Shown here in pieces: positions 43,584-52,517 of a stretch of 64,000 nt of DNA. The stretch comes from Multivorans sp965116445 (GTDB lineage: Bacteria; Acidobacteriota; Thermoanaerobaculia; Multivoradales; Multivoraceae). The stretch covers positions 3,844,001 through 3,908,000 of the forward strand of contig OZ220688.1 in assembly GCA_965116445.1 (NCBI GenBank), in the 5' to 3' direction. The position numbers were made by a program, and so were the translations under genes. Each line of letters begins with the position of its first letter. Position 1 is the first letter of the stretch. The notes under the pieces are model-generated. The model made no database searches and was not told the origin of the DNA. It saw only the letters and a program-made list of their open reading frames with translations.

Positions 43584-44732
43584 ATGAAGGTCACCCGTTG
43601 CATGGGGCTTTCGGTCTGCACAGCGCTTGTGGCCACGGCATGCTTCGCCGGGTACGAGGAGGCCCTCTCCGCCTTCAAGGCCGGAGATTACGACCGAGCC
43701 TCCGCGCTCTTCCGGCAGTTCGTCGAGGAGCAGCCCCAAGCCTTCGTCGGCCACGTCATGCTCGGTCATTCCCTCCTCTCCGCCGGGCGACCCTCTGAGG
43801 CGGTGCCGCCCTACCGGCAGGCGCTCGAACTCAAGCCCGACGATGTCGTCCGAATCTACCTGGGCCGGGCGCTCTACAAGACGGACCGCTTCGACGAATG
43901 CGCGTCCGCACTGAACCGGCTCGACCTCGAAGCCCTGCCGACGGAGGCCCAGCGCTCGATGTTCAGGCTGCGCGGCGCCTGCCACGCCCACGCGGGCAAC
44001 GCGAGAAGTGCGGCAGCCGATCTCGGCCGGCTGGCCGACCTCAAGCCCGACGACGCGGAAGCCCGGTTCCTTCAGGGTCGTTGGCTCGAGAGCGACGGAG
44101 ATTTCCGGGCAGCGATTCGCGCCTACGAGCAGGCGACGTCGATCGACGGCAACGGCCAGGAGTACCGACACGCTCTGGCTAGGGCCCTTGTCATGGCGGG
44201 CCGCACCGCCGAGGGCGTGTGGGCCGGCAGGAGTTTCTACTCGAAGGCGGCGGAGGAAGCGAAGGAACTCGTCCGGTCGCACCCCACGTCCGAGAATCTG
44301 ATCCTGCTGGGAGAGGCTCATCTCGGCAGTACAGCCTTCCGCAAAGCTGGCGCGGCGTTCCGCCGCGTGATCTCGATCGACCGAACCAACTGGCGAGGGC
44401 ACCTGGGCTTTGGGGCAGCGCACTTCTACCGGCGCCGGCACAAGTCCGCCGAGAAAGCGCTCGTGTCGTCCCTGGACCTCGCTGCGGGGAACGACCGGTT
44501 GGTTGTGTGGATGTGGCTCGGCCACGTCTACCTGAACCAGGGAAGATACGCCGAAGCAGCGGCAGCCTTCGAGTATGCCGATGAGCCCGAAGCAGCAAAC
44601 CAGGTGCGCGATCTCGGGGCTCGCGCACGACGCCGTGCAGAAGATCTCGAAGACTCGATCGAAGCAATCCTGCGGCCGCCAAAGGGCCCGCTTTGGCTGC
44701 CGGGTGAGCCGCCGCCTCCACCAATCACCTGA
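43584..44732 (+). CDS. secreted tetratricopeptide-repeat protein
   Basis: 382 residues with a signal peptide (about 1-22, ATACFAGYEE). At least six TPR-like units follow: YEEALSAFKAGDYDRASALFRQF, HSLLSAGRPSEAVPPYRQALEL, GRALYKTDRFDECASALNRL, GRWLESDGDFRAAIRAYEQA, KAGAAFRRVISIDRT and GHVYLNQGRYAEAAAAFEYA. It is probably a periplasmic scaffold. The C-terminus is proline-rich (RPPKGPLWLPGEPPPPPIT). Partners unknown. Confidence 0.85.
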   Translation: MKVTRCMGLSVCTALVATACFAGYEEALSAFKAGDYDRASALFRQFVEEQPQAFVGHVMLGHSLLSAGRPSEAVPPYRQALELKPDDVVRIYLGRALYKTDRFDECASALNRLDLEALPTEAQRSMFRLRGACHAHAGNARSAAADLGRLADLKPDDAEARFLQGRWLESDGDFRAAIRAYEQATSIDGNGQEYRHALARALVMAGRTAEGVWAGRSFYSKAAEEAKELVRSHPTSENLILLGEAHLGSTAFRKAGAAFRRVISIDRTNWRGHLGFGAAHFYRRRHKSAEKALVSSLDLAAGNDRLVVWMWLGHVYLNQGRYAEAAAAFEYADEPEAANQVRDLGARARRRAEDLEDSIEAILRPPKGPLWLPGEPPPPPIT

Positions 44733-44837
44733 GGGCGGATGACGGCGGTCGTCGACAATCTGCCGGGTGTACCCGTGAGGCCGCAGGAAACGGCTGCCGA
44801 GTACCGCTGCTCCTTCTCAGCAGTCGAGCGTCTGGTG

Positions 44838-44843
44838 TAGAAT
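44838..44843 (+). promoter_or_regulatory. -10 element of the tmRNA gene
   Basis: TAGAAT, 12 nt before the tmRNA 5' end; the same GTAGAATCGG string precedes dusB. The -35 region is weak. Confidence 0.5.
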
Positions 44844-44855
44844 CGGCGGTCCTCA

Positions 44856-45202
44856 GGGGGCGCATGGCTTCGACGGGAGATCATGCGGTTCGGGGGTTGC
44901 GTGCCGAGTCCGACTCGTAAACCGGACACTTACACTCGCCAACGACGAATTGGCACTGGCGGCTTAGAAGCCGTCACGGTCCTGCCGGAGCCTTGATTCA
45001 CGGCGCCGTCAGGATTGACACTCAAAGTGGATCGAACGTCTGAGCGAGGCTCTGAACTCAGGCCGGATCACTTCGGGGCTAGACCGTTGGCCGTGGTGGC
45101 CTTCTACCCAAGCCGGCGGCGACTGATCGAGTGAAGGCTACGCACGTAGATCCCTCGCGCCGAGTCTCGCGGACGTGGGTTCGATTCCCACCGCCTCCAC
45201 CA
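44856..45202 (+). ncRNA. ssrA: transfer-messenger RNA (tmRNA)
   Basis: 347 nt. The 5' end GGGGGCG followed by GCATGGCTTCGACGGG pairs with CGCCTCC at the 3' end, which is followed by ACCA; the T arm GTGGG-TTCGATT-CCCAC is present. The tag reading frame (44938-44967) encodes ANDELALAA and a TAG stop. It rescues stalled ribosomes with SmpB. It is one-piece, not permuted. The 218 bp after it show no clear gene. Confidence 0.96.
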
Positions 45203-45420
45203 TCCCCCCTCCTCGGTGCCGGCGAAACGCGTCGTGCCGGTAATGCCCGAGTTGAAGAGCGAGCCCACGGCAGTGCCGAGGCCCTCAGCGACGCGGCCGT
45301 TGCAAGACCCACCCGCCCGAGGCGCCACTTCTCGGGCGCCGCTCTGACTTCTCGGTTTGACAGCCCTACCCCCCAATACAGTGAACGAATCGAACGCTGT
45401 AAGAACATTGGCCGGTCTTC
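45203..45420. other. gap between tmRNA and the broken receptor
   Basis: No gene is supported here. It contains a GC-rich hairpin (GGCGCCACTTCTCGGGCGCC, 45321-45340) and a TTGACA at 45357-45362 whose possible -10 (TACAGT) is only 14 bp away. It probably holds the edge of a deletion that removed the 5' end of the receptor gene. Confidence 0.4.
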
Positions 45421-47197
45421 ATGGCCACGCCAGGGGGTCTGACCTATGAAGTGGGCTCGTTCATCGAGGGCGTCGACATCAGCCAGACCCGGCGCGGCGG
45501 CGAGTTCCGCTTCAACCTGCCCACCACCTCCACCGCCGCGATCAGCGTGCAGGTCGCGGGAAACGGCGCCGAGTACGGCCGCTCGACCAGTGGGATCGTC
45601 AATACGGTGATCAAGTCGGGCACGAACGACTTTCACGGCGATGCGCTCTATGTCGGCCAGAACCCGACTTGGCGCGCCGTCTCCGAGGTCGCTCCGGACC
45701 TTCCTCGCCCGGACGACCAGCTCAACTCCTGGGAGGCCTCACTCGGAGGCCCCCTCTGGCGCGACAAGGCGTGGTTCTTCGTCGCCACCGGTGAGAGCTT
45801 CGACGGCTACTACAGTGAGACGAACACTTGGTTTCGTTGTCGAGACTGCTTCGCGGGGCGAGCCGGTCGTCGGCAAGTTCAACGCTCAGGCTGGAGACCG
45901 ACACGCTTTCTCGTTCACCGGCCTCACGGCGCCGTCCGACTCGCAGGGCGCCGGATCCAGCGGGGACATCTACTCCCTCTCAGTGACAGAGATCGACAGC
46001 AAGCTCTACTCAGCCTCCTGGAACTTCAGCGCCACCCGGAACCTCTTCCTGGAGGTGAAGGTCGCGGACAGCACGGACAAGTTGACCCGGGGGGTTACGC
46101 ATCGTCGCGAGATCGACCCCAACGCTCCGCCGGATAGCCCGCTCGCCACGAACTTCCGCTACCAGGACCTCAACGACCGGGTCAGGTACAACGGCAACGC
46201 GGCGGCCAACGGCGACGGCAAGCTCTTGTTCCGGGGGACCGCCGGGCGCGCCGTTCGGATCTTCCCGCTGGACCTCGCCTTCCGTCACTTCACCCGCGGC
46301 ACCAACGGCCTGAACACCTTCGACCAGTTCGGATGGAACCCGGCGACCCAGAGGTACGACATCTTCCAGCGGAGCTTCATCGCGGCGAACGACAACGAGA
46401 TCCAGTCAGTCGAGCCCTGGTTCAAGGAGGAGGTCTCGATCGGTGTGGACTGGCAGTTCGCCCCCAACTGGGTGTTCACCTCGCGGCTGATGTGGAACGA
46501 GTCGAAAGACCTCTACCAGGCGAACGACCAGTATGACGCGGACGGCCGCATCTTCAGACAGATCGTCAATCGACCCGAGCTGTTCCGCGAGTACCGAGGG
46601 CTGATGCTGGCGGCCAACCGCTACTTCCGAGGGGGTTGGTCGCTGCGCACCGACTTGACGGTCGGCAAGCTGGAGGGCAACGAAGACGATCTCAACGCTC
46701 AGGGCAACGAGTTCGAAGGCCTCGGCGGAGTCCAGATCGGGACTGGCGTCCTCAACCCCACCGCCCTCAATCTCGACGGCCGGCTGAACACGGATCGCGA
46801 ATACGTAGCCCAGGTCATCGGGGTCAAGCGCTGGGACATCGGCAACCAGAGTGTGGTCGCGAGCGCCATCGTCAATGCTCAGGCGGGCCGGCGGTGGGGG
46901 CTCAGGCCCAGCACGGCCGTGCTGCATCCCGTTTCGGGCGCCCGGATCAACACCTGGGCTTACGTCGAGCCTCGCGATGCGCAGAAGCTCCCCGACACGA
47001 TGACGCTGGGAGTCGCCGCTGCCTGGGACTTTCCGATTCGCGGCGCCTTCACGGGGAAAGTCGGCTTCGAGGTGGCGAACGTGACCAACGAGCAGGATCA
47101 GGTGTCGGTGAATCTCGCCAACGGAAGGCCGAGTTCGAGTGCCGGCGGCTACCTCGTTCCGCGTGAGTTCCGCCTGAAGCTCGGGATCACCTTCTAG
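45421..47197 (+). pseudogene. TonB-dependent receptor (Oar type), truncated and frameshifted
   Basis: The signal peptide, regulatory domain and most of the plug are missing; similarity begins with FIEGVDISQTRRGGEFRFNLP and NGAEYGRSTSGIVNTVIKSGTNDFHG, the end of an Oar-type plug. Coding shifts frame near 45830 (SETNTWF to GFVVETASRGEPVVGKFN) and then continues to the C-terminal barrel strand ending RLKLGITF at 47197. About 590 codons of an expected 900-1100 remain. A functional outer-membrane receptor is unlikely. It lies directly downstream of ssrA. Confidence 0.8.
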
Positions 47198-47295
47198 CGA
47201 CTTCGGCATTGCCGACTCGGCGCTGATCCCTCGCGCCGACCGGCCCAGGTAGGGTGGAGCCAGGAGAATCCCACTCGATCCACCAGGAGTGCAGC

Positions 47296-48447
47296 ATGAG
47301 AGCGTCTCGAATCGTTCCGGTACTCGGGCCCCCAGTGCTGCTCGCCGGCCTGCTGGCCGGGTGCGCCGCCCCGGTCCAGGACGCCGCGGAGGTCGCGTCG
47401 ACTGCGGCCCCGGCGGACGCGCCGCTGTACTTCCCGCCGGCCGATGGCCCATGGGCCACGGTCGACCCGAGCGACGTCGGCTGGGACGCCGCGAAGCTCG
47501 AGGCGGCGCTCGACCTGGCTGCCGAGCGCCGTTCATCCGGCGTGGTGGTGCTTCACCGCGGACGCATGATGGCCGAGCGCTACTGGCCGGTCGAGGACCC
47601 GGGGCCGGGATACGCCAACCAGCGGCAGGGAACGACCGCCGACGGCCATCCCATTGAGGATGTGGCCTCGGTCCAGAAGAGCGTCGTCGCGATGCTGGCC
47701 GCCATCGCCGCCGAGCGCGGTCTCCTGACGTTCGACGACGCCGTGAGCGACCACCTGGACGCAGGCTGGACCCAGGCGCCTGCGGAACAGGAGGCCGCCA
47801 TCTCCATACGGCATCTCCTGAAGATGACGAGCGGCCTGACGCCGCAGTTGGCCTACGAGGCGGAGCCGGATACGCGCTGGCGCTACAACACGCCCGCATA
47901 TCACCACCTGCTGCGGATCATCGCTGGCGCGGCAAACCAGAGCCGCGAGGCCGTGACGAGTGACTGGCTGACGGGCCGCATCGGGATGCGCGACTCGGGC
48001 TGGGCGCCGCGGCCGTGGGCCGAAGCCGACATCGCCGTCGGCTTCGTGACCACCCCCCGCGATCTCGCACGATTCGGGCTGCTGGTGCAGGCCCGCGGCA
48101 CCTGGGACGGCGCCGCCATCGTCGAGGATGCGCGCGCCGTCGACGAGGCGACCCGGCCTTCGCAGGACCTGAATCCGACGTACGGCTACCTCTGGTGGCT
48201 GAACGGGCAATCGTTCCGGCTGGGCGCCGCTGGCGCGTCCCGGAACGACGGCCCGCTGATCGCCAGCGCACCGCCCGACCTGGTCGCGGCGCAGGGCGCG
48301 CTCGACAAGAAGCTGTACGTCGTGCCGTCTCTTGATCTCGTCGTGACACGGCTGGGCGATCGCGGCTCGATCGACGGATCCTCGTTCAACGACGCGTTCT
48401 GGGACCTGCTCATCCAGGCAGCGCCGCCCCGACCGGACCTCGAGTAG
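47296..48447 (+). CDS. serine hydrolase of the beta-lactamase/esterase fold, lipoprotein
   Basis: 383 residues. The ATG at 47296 opens a lipoprotein signal (LLAGLLAGC, Cys23). The active-site SxxK is DVASVQKS (Ser126, Lys129), followed by IRHLLKMTSGLTP and WRYNTPAYHHLLRII (Tyr-Asn) and a late LDLVVTRLGDRG. These are class C beta-lactamase-like serine hydrolases, which include esterases, DD-peptidases and 6-aminohexanoate hydrolases. It would act in the periplasm. It ends 17 bp before the convergent mtnA. Confidence 0.88.
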   Translation: MRASRIVPVLGPPVLLAGLLAGCAAPVQDAAEVASTAAPADAPLYFPPADGPWATVDPSDVGWDAAKLEAALDLAAERRSSGVVVLHRGRMMAERYWPVEDPGPGYANQRQGTTADGHPIEDVASVQKSVVAMLAAIAAERGLLTFDDAVSDHLDAGWTQAPAEQEAAISIRHLLKMTSGLTPQLAYEAEPDTRWRYNTPAYHHLLRIIAGAANQSREAVTSDWLTGRIGMRDSGWAPRPWAEADIAVGFVTTPRDLARFGLLVQARGTWDGAAIVEDARAVDEATRPSQDLNPTYGYLWWLNGQSFRLGAAGASRNDGPLIASAPPDLVAAQGALDKKLYVVPSLDLVVTRLGDRGSIDGSSFNDAFWDLLIQAAPPRPDLE

Positions 48448-48464
48448 GGCTCACCGCCGCGCGG

Positions 48465-49523
48465 TCACTCCCCGCCGGAGCGGCCGCGCTCGCTGAACGC
48501 GGCGTCAATCGACTCGCGGTAGGGCGGCCGCAGCACGCCGGCGTCCGTGATCAGCGCGGCGACGAGTTCCGCCGGCGTCACGTCGAAGGCCAGGTTCAGG
48601 GCTTCCGTGTCCTGCGGCGCGATCCGCTTGCCGAAGGCGTGGACCACCTCGTCCGCGTCTCGCTCTTCGATCGGGATGTCGGCGCCGGACGCCGTGTCGC
48701 GATCGATCGTCGACAGGGGCGCCGCGACGTAGAACGGCACGCCGTGGCGGGCCGCGAGCACGGCGACCGGGTAGGTGCCGACCTTGTTCGCCACGTCGCC
48801 GTTGGCGGCGATCCGGTCGGCGCCGACGACGATCTTCTGGACCCAGCCGCGGGCGATGATCGCGCCGGCGCTATTGTCCGTGATCAGCCGATGCGGGATT
48901 TCGAGCCGGCTGAGCTCCCATGTCGTCAGCCGCGATCCCTGGAGCAGCGGCCGGGTTTCGTCGACCCAGACGCTCGCGAGGCGTCCGGCCGACCAGGCCG
49001 CCTCGACCACGCCGATCGCCGTGCCGTACCCCGCCGTGGCCAGGGCGCCCGCATTGCAGTGGGTCAGAACCCGGTCGCCCTGCTCGAACAGCTCCCGGCC
49101 GAACCTGCCGATCCGGCGGTTCGCCTCGACGTCCTGCCGGTGCAGGTCGCGGGCCCACGCGAGCAACCGGGCGCGCAGCTCATGCCTCTCGCCGGCTTCG
49201 ACGCAGCGGTCACGGAGTGCCCGGCCCTGGTCCAGGGCCCAGCGCAGGTTGACCGCCGTCGGCCGCGTGGAGAGGAGCAGGTCGTAGGCGGCGTCGAAGT
49301 CGCCGGCGCCCAGCACCAGCCCGTAGGCCGCGGCGACGCCGATGGCCGGCGCGCCACGCACGGACAGGCGCCGAATCGCCCCGGCAACGTCGCGCGGGCG
49401 GCGGCAGGACAGCCACACCTCCTGCTCGGGCAGCAGCGTCTGATCCAGCAGGAGGAGTTCGTCGCCAGACCACCGAATGGGCGAGAAGCCCTCCGCCGTT
49501 GCTCCTGGCTTCGATACCTTCAT
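48465..49523 (-). CDS. mtnA: S-methyl-5-thioribose-1-phosphate isomerase
   Basis: 352 residues from ATG 49523. SVRGAPAIGVAAAYG, LTHCNAGALATAGYGTA (catalytic Cys), RLITDNSAGAII and VGADRIAANGDVANKVGTYPVA (catalytic Asp) are the MtnA signature. It converts MTR-1-P to methylthioribulose-1-P in methionine salvage. The related eIF2B-type ribose-1,5-bisphosphate isomerases are shorter and lack this spacing. No other mtn gene is near. Confidence 0.94.
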   Translation of the reverse strand: MKVSKPGATAEGFSPIRWSGDELLLLDQTLLPEQEVWLSCRRPRDVAGAIRRLSVRGAPAIGVAAAYGLVLGAGDFDAAYDLLLSTRPTAVNLRWALDQGRALRDRCVEAGERHELRARLLAWARDLHRQDVEANRRIGRFGRELFEQGDRVLTHCNAGALATAGYGTAIGVVEAAWSAGRLASVWVDETRPLLQGSRLTTWELSRLEIPHRLITDNSAGAIIARGWVQKIVVGADRIAANGDVANKVGTYPVAVLAARHGVPFYVAAPLSTIDRDTASGADIPIEERDADEVVHAFGKRIAPQDTEALNLAFDVTPAELVAALITDAGVLRPPYRESIDAAFSERGRSGGE

Positions 49524-49530
49524 GCGGTGA

Positions 49531-49536
49531 AGCGTA
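49531..49536 (-). promoter_or_regulatory. -10 element close to the mtnA start
   Basis: TACGCT on the minus strand, 7 nt before the mtnA ATG; this could give mtnA its own leaderless promoter behind the pseudopilin gene. Confidence 0.4.
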
Positions 49537-49577
49537 GCGCGCTCCAACCGAGGCGCCACCGGCATGCACGCGTCCGG

Positions 49578-50237
49578 CTACAGCCCCTTCCAGTGTTCGC
49601 GGTCGCGGACGTAGCGGAGGATCTGGATCTTCCCGGTGCGGTTGTAGATCCGCACCGCGAACAGGTGGTAGCCGTCGGTCAGGAAGGCTGTGCCCGGGCT
49701 CGCGGTGCCGGCCGGGCTGAACGAGGCGATGTCGCTGCGGCCGAACCTCAGCGGATCGTCCAGGCGATCGAGCCGGCCGGAGCCCGTGAACTCCCTCGGC
49801 TCCAGGTCCTCGGGGATACCGAAACGCACGCCGCTGCCGACGTGAAGGAGTCGCGCCGGACGCCCGATCCGGGGATCCGCCCCAGTGCTCAGGTCCGCGG
49901 TCCGCACGCCGTCGCCGTCGCCGTCCGCGTAGAGCGAGAAAGCCGTGACCGTGGTTCCCGCTTCGGACTCTCGCACATCGAAACGGACAGCGACCGCGAC
50001 ACCGTAGCGGACGGCACTGCTTCGTGCCGTCCACAGCGTCGAGGCAACCTCCGCGGCCGCGAGCCGAACGCGATGTTGCGCAATCTGCTGGCGCAGCGGG
50101 GGCACCGCAAGCGTCGCCAGCAGCGCGAGGATCGTCGTTGCGACGAGGAGTTCGAGCAGAGTGAAGCCACCCTTGCTCTCCGCCTTTCGGCAGTCCCGGC
50201 GGAAACATGGAGGCGGGCCAAACCCGCCCGCCTCCAT
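49578..50237 (-). CDS. GspH/FimT-type pseudopilin
   Basis: 219 residues. The prepilin-peptidase site and hydrophobic helix are SKGGFTLLELLVATTILALLATLAVP, with cleavage before Phe, after an unusually long leader of about 30 residues. The rest is a GspH-like globular domain (STLWTARSSAVRYGVAVAVRFD; LYADGDGDGVRTAD). It should be a minor pilin of a type II secretion or type IV pilus system. The only in-frame ATG (50237) lies within an inverted repeat. Confidence 0.8.
   Translation of the reverse strand: MEAGGFGPPPCFRRDCRKAESKGGFTLLELLVATTILALLATLAVPPLRQQIAQHRVRLAAAEVASTLWTARSSAVRYGVAVAVRFDVRESEAGTTVTAFSLYADGDGDGVRTADLSTGADPRIGRPARLLHVGSGVRFGIPEDLEPREFTGSGRLDRLDDPLRFGRSDIASFSPAGTASPGTAFLTDGYHLFAVRIYNRTGKIQILRYVRDREHWKGL
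50210..50236 (-). terminator. strong inverted repeat between the ComEA-like and pseudopilin genes
   Basis: GGAGGCGGG and CCCGCCTCC form a perfect 9-bp stem with a 9-nt loop, 29 bp after the ComEA-like stop. There is no T-run, and it overlaps the pseudopilin start, so it may be a translational control hairpin or attenuator rather than a terminator. Confidence 0.4.
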
Positions 50238-50265
50238 GCCGTCGAGTTCTACGACTCCGCGCGGA

Positions 50266-50625
50266 TCACGGGCCGTCGGTGGGGCCATCCGACCCTGGCG
50301 ACTCGGTTCGCTCCCTGGGGATACGCACCTTCTCCGTCAACGTCGTGTCGCCTTCGATCGCAACGTACGAGCGCATGCGCTCGAACGACCGTTCGCCGAT
50401 ACCGCGGACGAGCATCAAGTCCGCGGCCGCCTCGAACTCGCCGTTCTCCGTGCGAAACTCCACGATCCGCCCCGCCGTGGAGGGTCCCACCCCCGGCAGG
50501 AGGGAGAGAGCGGCAGCATCCGCCGTGTTGATGTTGACTACGCCTTCTGCCGCTACGGCAGGTAGCGCGCCCAGCATGCCAAGGATGAGCACTACCGCCG
50601 ACACCGTCTTCTTACTTCTTGTCAT
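50266..50625 (-). CDS. secreted ComEA-like helix-hairpin-helix protein
   Basis: 119 residues from ATG 50625, which has GGAG 6 nt upstream; ATG 50631 is an alternative but would leave no spacing. A signal peptide (about 1-26, ending AVAAEG) precedes VVNINTADAAALSLLPGVGPSTAGRIVEFR, the HhH DNA-binding module of ComEA/PulK-type proteins, and a second helical part (AADLMLVRGIGERSFERMRSY). It probably binds DNA in the periplasm, for instance in uptake. Co-directional with the pseudopilin gene. Confidence 0.85.
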   Translation of the reverse strand: MTRSKKTVSAVVLILGMLGALPAVAAEGVVNINTADAAALSLLPGVGPSTAGRIVEFRTENGEFEAAADLMLVRGIGERSFERMRSYVAIEGDTTLTEKVRIPRERTESPGSDGPTDGP

Positions 50626-50698
50626 CTTCATCTCCGTTCATCCCGTTAGGGGTTCTCGTGTTCGTCAAACGTCCATCCTGGAGCAGGGATCGAGAATG

Positions 50699-50726
50699 TC
50701 AGGGGGACGCCGAAGCGCCCCCCTGA
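50699..50726 (-). other. stable hairpin in the leader of the ComEA-like gene
   Basis: A 12-bp stem with one mismatch closes a CTTCGG loop on the minus strand, about 75 nt upstream of the ComEA-like start. No T-run follows; it may control the leader or end a short RNA. Confidence 0.5.
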
Positions 50727-50785
50727 TCCCTTGCCAACTTGGTTCCCTGGTTTGTTCCGTGGACACCTCCTGGCTCCTGGATGGC

Positions 50786-50812
50786 TAGATGCCGCCACTT
50801 GTTTCAAGTTCC
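50786..50812 (-). promoter_or_regulatory. candidate ECF (sigma-E-like) promoter
   Basis: On the minus strand GGAACTT is followed after 16 nt by TCTA, close to the consensus of sigma-E type ECF promoters (GGAACTT, 15-16 nt, TCnnA). It would produce a leader of about 150 nt before the ComEA-like gene. Confidence 0.4.
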
Positions 50813-51067
50813 CGGCCAACCCGAGGGAACGCTCGCAAATTCTTCGTAAATCAATAGGTTGCGCCGAGTCCGGAAGAAGGCAGCGAGGCCGTTCCGTCAA
50901 GAGACCTTGACCCGTTCTACGGGTTCCGCGACGCAAGTCACGCTGCAGGCGGGAGAACCGGCTGACCGGGGCTGCTGTCAGAAATGCTGGACCGATTCCA
51001 GGATCGTTGACTCGCGAAGGGTCGCCGATTGCGCCTCCGCGGCGGCCTTGCCGGGGGGCCGCTCGTG

Positions 51068-51073
51068 TAGATT
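51068..51073 (+). promoter_or_regulatory. -10 element close to the first lepB start
   Basis: TAGATT, 9 nt before ATG 51083, with no Shine-Dalgarno sequence between. Confidence 0.5.
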
Positions 51074-51082
51074 AGCCAGCCG

Positions 51083-51820
51083 ATGACGAGCGCCGAGAAG
51101 AAGGCTCCGGAATCCGCGGGCGGGCGACGCTCCTCCGTGGTCCGCGAGTACGTCGAGGCCCTGATCGTCGCGGCGGTGTTCCTGGGCTTCACGAACAACT
51201 TCGTCCTGAAGACCTTCTACATCCCGAGCGGCTCGATGGAGGAGACGCTGCTGGTGGGCGACCACCTGTTCGTGAACCGCTACATCTATGGGCCGCGCCC
51301 GTCGAAGCTCGAACAGGCGCTGCTGCCGGGGCGGGAGGTGCGGCGAGGGGACATCGTCATCTTCCGGTCGCCCGAGACGCCGAAGATCGACCTCGTGAAG
51401 CGCTGTATCGGCTTGCCCGGCGATGAGCTCCGGATGGCGGACAAGCAGCTCTTCCTGAACGGCCAGGAAATCGACGACGACGCCTACGCGATCAACACAG
51501 ACGACAGACTCTTCCGCTCGACGAGTCCCTTCGGGTCGTACAACGCGCGGCGCGACAACTGGGGGCCGCTCCTCGTCCCCGACGATCACCTGTTCTGCCT
51601 GGGCGACAACCGCGACCACTCCCATGACTCGCGCTACTGGGGGCCGGTGCCGCTCTCCCACGTCAAGGGCCGGGCCGTGATGGTCTACTGGTCGTACGGA
51701 GGGGAGACCTCGGACGGCACCTGGCACGGCTTCGGTCACCGGCTGAAACAGCTCGCGAACACGGCTCTGGGTTTCCTGACCAAGACCCGCTGGAAGCGAA
51801 CCTTCAAGGTGATCGAGTAG
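51083..51820 (+). CDS. lepB: signal peptidase I
   Basis: 245 residues. One N-terminal membrane segment (about 24-42) precedes FYIPSGSMEETLLVGDHLFVN with the nucleophile Ser, IDLVKRCIGLPGDEL with the general-base Lys, and LGDNRDHSHDSRYWGPV. It releases signal peptides at the outer face of the inner membrane. A second, diverged copy begins 17 bp downstream. Confidence 0.95.
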   Translation: MTSAEKKAPESAGGRRSSVVREYVEALIVAAVFLGFTNNFVLKTFYIPSGSMEETLLVGDHLFVNRYIYGPRPSKLEQALLPGREVRRGDIVIFRSPETPKIDLVKRCIGLPGDELRMADKQLFLNGQEIDDDAYAINTDDRLFRSTSPFGSYNARRDNWGPLLVPDDHLFCLGDNRDHSHDSRYWGPVPLSHVKGRAVMVYWSYGGETSDGTWHGFGHRLKQLANTALGFLTKTRWKRTFKVIE

Positions 51821-51837
51821 AGACGCCCTCGGCTCCG

Positions 51838-52488
51838 ATGAGACTTCGTCTGAGCACCGGGCGCCTCAGAATGTGGCGCGACGGTGCGGAGGTGTTGCTC
51901 GTCGCGGCCATCCTGGCCCTGTTCGTGCGGACCTTCTTCGTTCAGGCCTATCGCATTCCGTCCGAGTCGATGGAGCCGGCGATGATGGTCGGCGACCATC
52001 TCCTGATCAACAAGTTCATCTTCGGCGGCGGGGCCGGTCGCTGGGGGCCGCTGGTACCCCAGCGCGAGGTGCGGCCCGGCGACCTGGTCACATTCCGCGG
52101 CATCGAAGACCCGGAGCACGAGCTGTTGAAACGCTGCGTGGCGACGGGGGGCGCCGAAGTGGAAATCGACTCGAAGAAGCTCCAGGTGGACGGCCGCCCA
52201 ATCGATGAGACCGGCTACGTCCACCACTCGGACGAGCGGGTCTATCCGCGGTCGGAGTTCCTCCACGAGAGTTTCTGGCGCCGCGACGCCTATGGACCCG
52301 AACGTGTGCCGGAAGACTCCCTGTTCTGTCTCGGCGACAACCGCGACATCTCCCGCGACTCCCGGTTCTTCGGCCCTGTCGGAACCGAACTCGTGCGCGG
52401 CCGACCGTTGCTCGTCTACTGGTCGCGCGACGCGGAAGCCGGGAGATGGGCGGTCCGCTGGCGGCGAACTCTCCACATCCCCCGTTGA
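51838..52488 (+). CDS. lepB: second signal peptidase I
   Basis: 216 residues, likewise with a membrane anchor (about 19-37), YRIPSESMEPAMMVGDHLLIN (Ser), HELLKRCVATGGAEV (Lys; the usual GLPGD is ATGGA) and LGDNRDISRDSRFFGPV. All catalytic residues are present. It differs enough from the first copy to suggest an old duplication and perhaps a different set of substrates. Convergent with pyrF, 29 bp apart. Confidence 0.94.
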   Translation: MRLRLSTGRLRMWRDGAEVLLVAAILALFVRTFFVQAYRIPSESMEPAMMVGDHLLINKFIFGGGAGRWGPLVPQREVRPGDLVTFRGIEDPEHELLKRCVATGGAEVEIDSKKLQVDGRPIDETGYVHHSDERVYPRSEFLHESFWRRDAYGPERVPEDSLFCLGDNRDISRDSRFFGPVGTELVRGRPLLVYWSRDAEAGRWAVRWRRTLHIPR

Positions 52489-52517
52489 CCTGCCTCAGGG
52501 GCAGCGCCGGCGCTGGA

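Larger units (their letters stand above)
50632..51082. other. 450-bp divergent intergenic region between ComEA-like gene and lepB
   Basis: No protein gene is supported. It holds an ECF-type promoter match (50786-50812, minus), a hairpin with a UUCG loop (50699-50726, minus) and a -10 for lepB (51068-51073). The stretch from 50816 to 50935 shows no feature beyond these. Confidence 0.5.

Noticed and set aside
45357..45382. TTGACA...TACAGT as a promoter for the receptor remnant
   Set aside because: The spacing is only 14 bp, too short for a typical sigma-70 promoter.
50646..50936. 96-codon minus-strand open frame upstream of the ComEA-like gene
   Set aside because: Composition looks like chance in GC-rich DNA; it spans the ECF-like promoter and hairpin and has no recognisable motif.
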